Both the position numbers and the translations under genes were made by a program. Shown here piece after piece: positions 24,245 through 27,258 of a stretch of DNA of 27,258 nucleotides (its first letter is position 1; the number at the start of each line of letters is the position of its first letter). The DNA lies in NCBI GenBank assembly GCA_964471755.1, contig CAYYJM010000055.1, positions 1 to 27,258 of the forward strand, read 5' to 3'. Source of the DNA: CAYYJM01 sp964471755. Lineage in GTDB: Bacteria > Planctomycetota > Planctomycetia > Gemmatales > Gemmataceae. The notes beneath the pieces are model-generated. The model made no database searches. It was not told where the DNA came from and saw only the letters and a program-made list of their open reading frames with translations.

Positions 24245-24912
24245 GGGGTAATCTCCCTCTCTCCTTCCGCTGGTTTCAAAACGAGATACTCCTGCACGAT
24301 TTGCTGGACACTCTCATCGGGTGAGAAGCCGAAGAACTTCTTCCAGAACCAGGATCGCAGGGCCACGACTGGATGCCCGATCGTGTGGGACGCGATGACA
24401 ACGAGGAGCCAGCCCAGACCGACAACGAGCAGCGCCTCCGTCCAGTGGCCGGAACACTCGTAGGCGATGATCCGCACGGTTTCGAGCAGGCTCCAGGTCT
24501 GGAGCAGTCGGAGGACTGGCGGGCCAAAGTAGGGCATCAGGCCGAGAAAGCCGAACGCCAGCGGGGCGGAGGCGAGCATGATGATCCGGGCGGTCGCGTC
24601 GAAGGTGAGACTTCCGGGAAACCACCAGGCGGCCACGAGCCAGGTCGCCGTCGCCCAGACGAGCAGACCGACCGTGTAGAGCAGACCGTTGAGGCCCAGG
24701 GCAAGAACAAATCCCACCGGCTTGACCCGGCTGGCGAACAGCACGACGCTGTGCCCCAGAAGCAGCGAAGCGCCGCCGACAACGGCGACGCCCACGCAGA
24801 CGGCAAAGGACATCGTGCCAGCCTGCACCCCCTGGAACAGGGCCGGGTCCAGCGTGAGGCCGTGCCCGATGGCGGACAACACGGCGGACAGATACTCGAA
24901 CACGACCCACAT
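24241..24912 (-). CDS. YIP1-like multi-pass membrane protein
   Basis: This 223-aa protein has about five hydrophobic segments (roughly residues 33-52, 64-80, 82-97, 108-125 and 160-176). The stretch TFDATARIIMLASAPLAFGFLGLMPYFGPPVLRLLQTWSLL-type, between residues 103 and 142, has the helix-proline-helix layout of bacterial YIP1-domain proteins. The family has no defined biochemical role in bacteria. The start at 24912 is chosen because AGGTGG lies six bases upstream; an earlier in-frame GTG at 24969 has no ribosome binding site and would run into the stem-loop at 24946-24978. Its stop overlaps the GTG of the hydrolase-like gene, so the two form a coupled pair. The family call is moderate. Confidence 0.65.
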   Translation of the reverse strand: MWVVFEYLSAVLSAIGHGLTLDPALFQGVQAGTMSFAVCVGVAVVGGASLLLGHSVVLFASRVKPVGFVLALGLNGLLYTVGLLVWATATWLVAAWWFPGSLTFDATARIIMLASAPLAFGFLGLMPYFGPPVLRLLQTWSLLETVRIIAYECSGHWTEALLVVGLGWLLVVIASHTIGHPVVALRSWFWKKFFGFSPDESVQQIVQEYLVLKPAEGEREITP

Positions 24913-24945
24913 GCCATCCACCTGCGAAACGAGAGACACCAACGA

Positions 24946-24978
24946 ACCCTCCCGGCGACGAGCTGTCACCGGGAGGGT
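24946..24978 (-). terminator. 10-bp stem-loop after the DUF1559 gene
   Basis: ACCCTCCCGG (24946-24955) and CCGGGAGGGT (24969-24978) are perfect complements around a 13-base loop, nine bases after the DUF1559 stop codon. The minus-strand sequence after the stem (TCGTTGGTGT) is only mildly T-rich, so termination would be less efficient than at 23226-23250. The position fits a transcript end between this gene and the membrane-protein pair. Confidence 0.5.
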
Positions 24979-24987
24979 ACGGATCGA

Positions 24988-26967
24988 TCAGTGACGCGGT
25001 CGCCGACCCGGTTTCAGGTCCTCGATGTTGAAGACCGCACCATCCTGCCGGCCGGTCATGTGCGAGAATTGATCTCGCGGCGGGTTACTGGTGATCGTGA
25101 ACACCGCTCCATCGCCCATCAGGACGAGGCACCGACCGCTGCCCGGGATGCACCCCAGCGGTGGAACGCCGCGCACGTCGCACGGGATGTCCTCCGGCTT
25201 GGTCCACGGCACCGCCGTGCCGCTTTCGCCGACCATGGCCGTGTTGCTCAGGCCGTCGGAGACAGCGGAAATCCGGCAGCCCATGCTGACGCCGGGCTGC
25301 TTGCGGTCCTGCGTCGGGTCGAAGATCGTCCCGGGGCCGCTGAAGCCCTGGACGAAGGTGTAGCCTGGTTTCACCTGCACGCCCGCCGGCGCGGCGAAGA
25401 TCTTCGGCATCTTCTCCAGCAGCTTGATGTTGTGCGGACTGTCCCACGGTTCGTCGAGCTTGAACTGTCGGTAGAGGTCCTGCTGTTCGATGTACGGCAG
25501 GATGGCCACACGCCAGCTCAGCAGCGGCTTGCCCTGAGCCGAGTAATAGGCGGTGCCGGGCAATGCCCCCATGGTGTCGTGGTAGTTGTGCAGGGCCAGG
25601 CCGATCTGCTTGAAGTGGTTCATCCGCTCGGTCGAGAAGCCGCCGGGCATGGGCATCTCGCGGAGCAGCACGCCGACCAGTTCCGGCTCCAGCGGCAAGG
25701 TCGTCGTGGCGCTGACGGTCTGGCCGTTGACGCTGATCGTTGTCTTGCGCAGCGCCTCGCCGACACGATCCAGGGCCCGAACCACCTGGACTGCGGTTTC
25801 CTTCTCCAGGCCGACCTCGTCCATCCACCAGCGCGGCAGAACCTCGCGCAGCACGTAGAGGGCGATCCGCAGCGAGGCCTGGGCGTCCTCGACCTGCTCG
25901 GGCCCGCTATAGGCCAGGTTCAGACTCACCGTGGCCGTATCGTCGGTCAGTCGGACGGCCAGGGTGGCCGCCTGGTTCAGCAGCAGGGGTTTGTACGGCA
26001 GCGCTTCCGGTGGCATCTCCTTGACCAGTTCCCGCATCGTCGGCCGCATCGGTTGTTCGTTCAGATCAGGAGCAGGAGCCACGGCCGGGTCGGGACGTTC
26101 GATGACCCGGGGAGGCGGCCCCACGCCAACGGCCGGTTGGCCCGCAGCGCCCGGCAGACCGCCCGCCTCGGGAGGGGCTGGTGACAGACCCGGAGGCGGT
26201 GGGCTCTTCTCTTCGGGAGCCTTCGGGAAGTCGTCCTTGCGGAATTCCTTCTTCCCGTAGGGAGCATCCTTCGTGGCCGGGGCCACATTTTTTGTTGTCG
26301 CCTGGCCTCTGCCGAACAGACCGATCATGTCGTCCGGCCGCAGGCCGATGACGAACTGGGCCCCGTTCTCGGCGGCGACCAGGCCGCGATACAGGGTCGG
26401 GTCAGGCCGACCGGTCTGGACTCGGTCGAGCAGGACGTTGATGTCCCGCTCCCGGCCGATCAGCAGCAGCGAGTCGCTGTGGATCCGGATCACGTCGGGA
26501 CGCTGGCTGCGGATTACGTCCTTGTCCCATTCCCAGGTCGGACCGAGAGCCTTCAGCACCGACTCGGGCGTGAACTTCTTGTTGCTGACCATCAGACCGA
26601 CCGGATGCTGCATCCCCCCGGCCGGGAAGGCGATCAGGAGCCGTTGCAGCCGGCGTGGCGAGACGCCCAGGTGGTGGGGCATCTCACGTTCGACTTCTTG
26701 CAGGTGTTCGCGCATCCGGGCTGGCAGGTGTTTCATCAGCGGATGATCGAGCAGGTCACCGGGCATCAGGGCCAGGAAGCTACAGCCGGAATCGCCGACC
26801 AGGATCGTGGCCGGCTCCTTCAATGTCATCGTGCCCGGAGGCGGCTTGACGGGTTCAAACCCCTTCTGAGCGGCAGTGGGAGACAGACTCGCGCCGAGCA
26901 GTGCCAGCAAGGCCAGCAGACCCAGACCGCGCCTCGGCCAGCGCGGGAATCGAGAAGGATCTTTCAT
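24988..26967 (-). CDS. Secreted DUF1559-domain protein with large novel N-terminal region
   Basis: This protein has 659 aa. A twin-arginine-free signal peptide (GLGLLALLALLGASLSPTAAQ, after a basic start) is followed by about 250 residues with no domain I recognise (IRSQRPDVIRIHSDSLLLIG lies within it). A Pro-rich linker (about residues 255-320) comes next, then another uncharacterised part. The DUF1559 region starts near residue 449 with MNHFKQIGLALHNYHDTMG and contains LLSWRVAILPYIEQQDLY and ISAVSDGLSNTAMVGES. Most DUF1559 proteins of planctomycetes are type IV pilin-like and carry an N-terminal methylation helix; here that helix is replaced by the signal peptide and extra domain. The ATG at 26967 has GGAG about eight bases upstream. 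It would be exported, and its function is unknown. It is a single-gene unit with its own candidate promoter. Confidence 0.85.
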   Translation of the reverse strand: MKDPSRFPRWPRRGLGLLALLALLGASLSPTAAQKGFEPVKPPPGTMTLKEPATILVGDSGCSFLALMPGDLLDHPLMKHLPARMREHLQEVEREMPHHLGVSPRRLQRLLIAFPAGGMQHPVGLMVSNKKFTPESVLKALGPTWEWDKDVIRSQRPDVIRIHSDSLLLIGRERDINVLLDRVQTGRPDPTLYRGLVAAENGAQFVIGLRPDDMIGLFGRGQATTKNVAPATKDAPYGKKEFRKDDFPKAPEEKSPPPPGLSPAPPEAGGLPGAAGQPAVGVGPPPRVIERPDPAVAPAPDLNEQPMRPTMRELVKEMPPEALPYKPLLLNQAATLAVRLTDDTATVSLNLAYSGPEQVEDAQASLRIALYVLREVLPRWWMDEVGLEKETAVQVVRALDRVGEALRKTTISVNGQTVSATTTLPLEPELVGVLLREMPMPGGFSTERMNHFKQIGLALHNYHDTMGALPGTAYYSAQGKPLLSWRVAILPYIEQQDLYRQFKLDEPWDSPHNIKLLEKMPKIFAAPAGVQVKPGYTFVQGFSGPGTIFDPTQDRKQPGVSMGCRISAVSDGLSNTAMVGESGTAVPWTKPEDIPCDVRGVPPLGCIPGSGRCLVLMGDGAVFTITSNPPRDQFSHMTGRQDGAVFNIEDLKPGRRPRH

Positions 26968-27003
26968 CGCAGCGACTCCGAAAGGGATGGGATTGATCCT
27001 CAC

Positions 27004-27258
27004 ATGTGACTGGCAGGGTACATGCTATCCGCCCGGAGGTGACGCCGCAATGGGGCAGCGAATCGGTCTGTCGAGCCAGAGGTATAGGAGGGTAGGCCGA
27101 TGGTCAGCGAAAGGCCACCAGGCGACGACCGGAAACGCGGCGACATCGCTCAGTCCGCTCAGTCAGTGTTTTGAGCCTGGGAGTTTGGGATTTCTCGAAG
27201 GGTTGGTGGGCTCTCGCTGGCGCTCGGCCCCATACGCGCCAACTTAAGCGAATGGGCG
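27004..27258. other. Non-coding end region
   Basis: I see no supportable gene. It holds a weak promoter candidate (27022-27050), a short direct repeat of CGCTCAGT (27147-27154 and 27156-27163), and a GC-rich element at 27208-27230 that starts GGGC and ends GCCC. The last may be part of a dispersed intergenic repeat. Confidence 0.45.
27022..27050 (-). promoter_or_regulatory. Weak sigma-70-like promoter for the DUF1559 gene
   Basis: On the minus strand TTGCGG (plus 27045-27050) and TAGCAT (plus 27022-27027) are 17 bases apart. They match the consensus at three of six and four of six positions. Spacing is ideal but the -35 match is weak, and the ATG would be about 50 bases downstream of the start site. 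Confidence 0.28.

Noticed and set aside
24373..26184. Long plus-strand open frame opposite the DUF1559 and YIP1-like genes
   Set aside because: It crosses two real genes on the other strand, has no ribosome binding site support and a composition dominated by Arg, Gln, His and Asp.
177..27003. Possible PEP-CTERM sorting substrates
   Set aside because: I checked the C-termini of the called proteins for a Pro-Glu-Pro-like motif, hydrophobic helix and basic tail; none has the three parts in order.
1..27258. CRISPR arrays, tRNA or rRNA genes, insertion sequences
   Set aside because: I found no regularly spaced repeats, tRNA-like cloverleaf or transposase motif; the only strong repeat is the single palindrome at 16942-17011.

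Overview
The window looks like a chromosomal contig piece from a planctomycete of the high-GC Gemmataceae/Isosphaeraceae type. This rests on a DUF1549/DUF1553 cytochrome-like protein, a DUF1559 protein, GC-rich coding sequence and a perfect-palindrome intergenic repeat. The assignment is inference from gene families, not from a marker gene. Two 10-base N runs (18601-18610 and 20882-20891) each interrupt a real gene, so this is a scaffolded draft assembly.

Layout. (1) Positions 177-20492 hold 15 genes, all on the minus strand: one exosortase-linked exopolysaccharide locus. In transcription order they are: exosortase; Wzz/BY-kinase (split by a gap); EpsI-like protein; initiating sugar-phosphate transferase; a GT2 glycosyltransferase fused to a PEP-CTERM-type polysaccharide deacetylase; six GT4-like glycosyltransferases; O-antigen polymerase/ligase (Wzy-like); flippase (Wzx-like); a degenerate asparagine-synthase homologue; and a CapK/PaaK-type adenylate-forming enzyme. 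Many junctions overlap by 1-4 bases (TGATG, ATGA). Every gap of about 80 bases or more between genes carries a stem-loop. (2) Positions 20493-20739 are a divergent intergenic region. It holds a good sigma-70-like promoter for the exosortase operon, with an inverted repeat exactly flanking its -10 box. (3) Positions 20740-23177 (plus strand) encode a secreted DUF1549/DUF1553 protein that ends at an intrinsic terminator. (4) Positions 23264-24912 (minus) hold a translationally coupled pair: a YIP1-like membrane protein and a membrane-anchored protein with a GTSGG nucleophile-elbow-like motif. (5) Positions 24988-26967 (minus) encode a secreted DUF1559 protein. (6) Positions 27004-27258 are non-coding as far as I can see.

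How the genes would work together (inference from families). The sugar-phosphate transferase loads the first sugar on undecaprenyl phosphate. The GT2 domain and six GT4 enzymes extend the repeat unit, the flippase exports it, and the Wzy-like protein polymerises it under control of the Wzz/BY-kinase. The deacetylase domain and the AsnB-like/CapK-like pair modify the product. The exosortase and EpsI would process or anchor surface proteins linked to the polymer. No PEP-CTERM substrate and no Wza-type outer-membrane export protein is present in this window.
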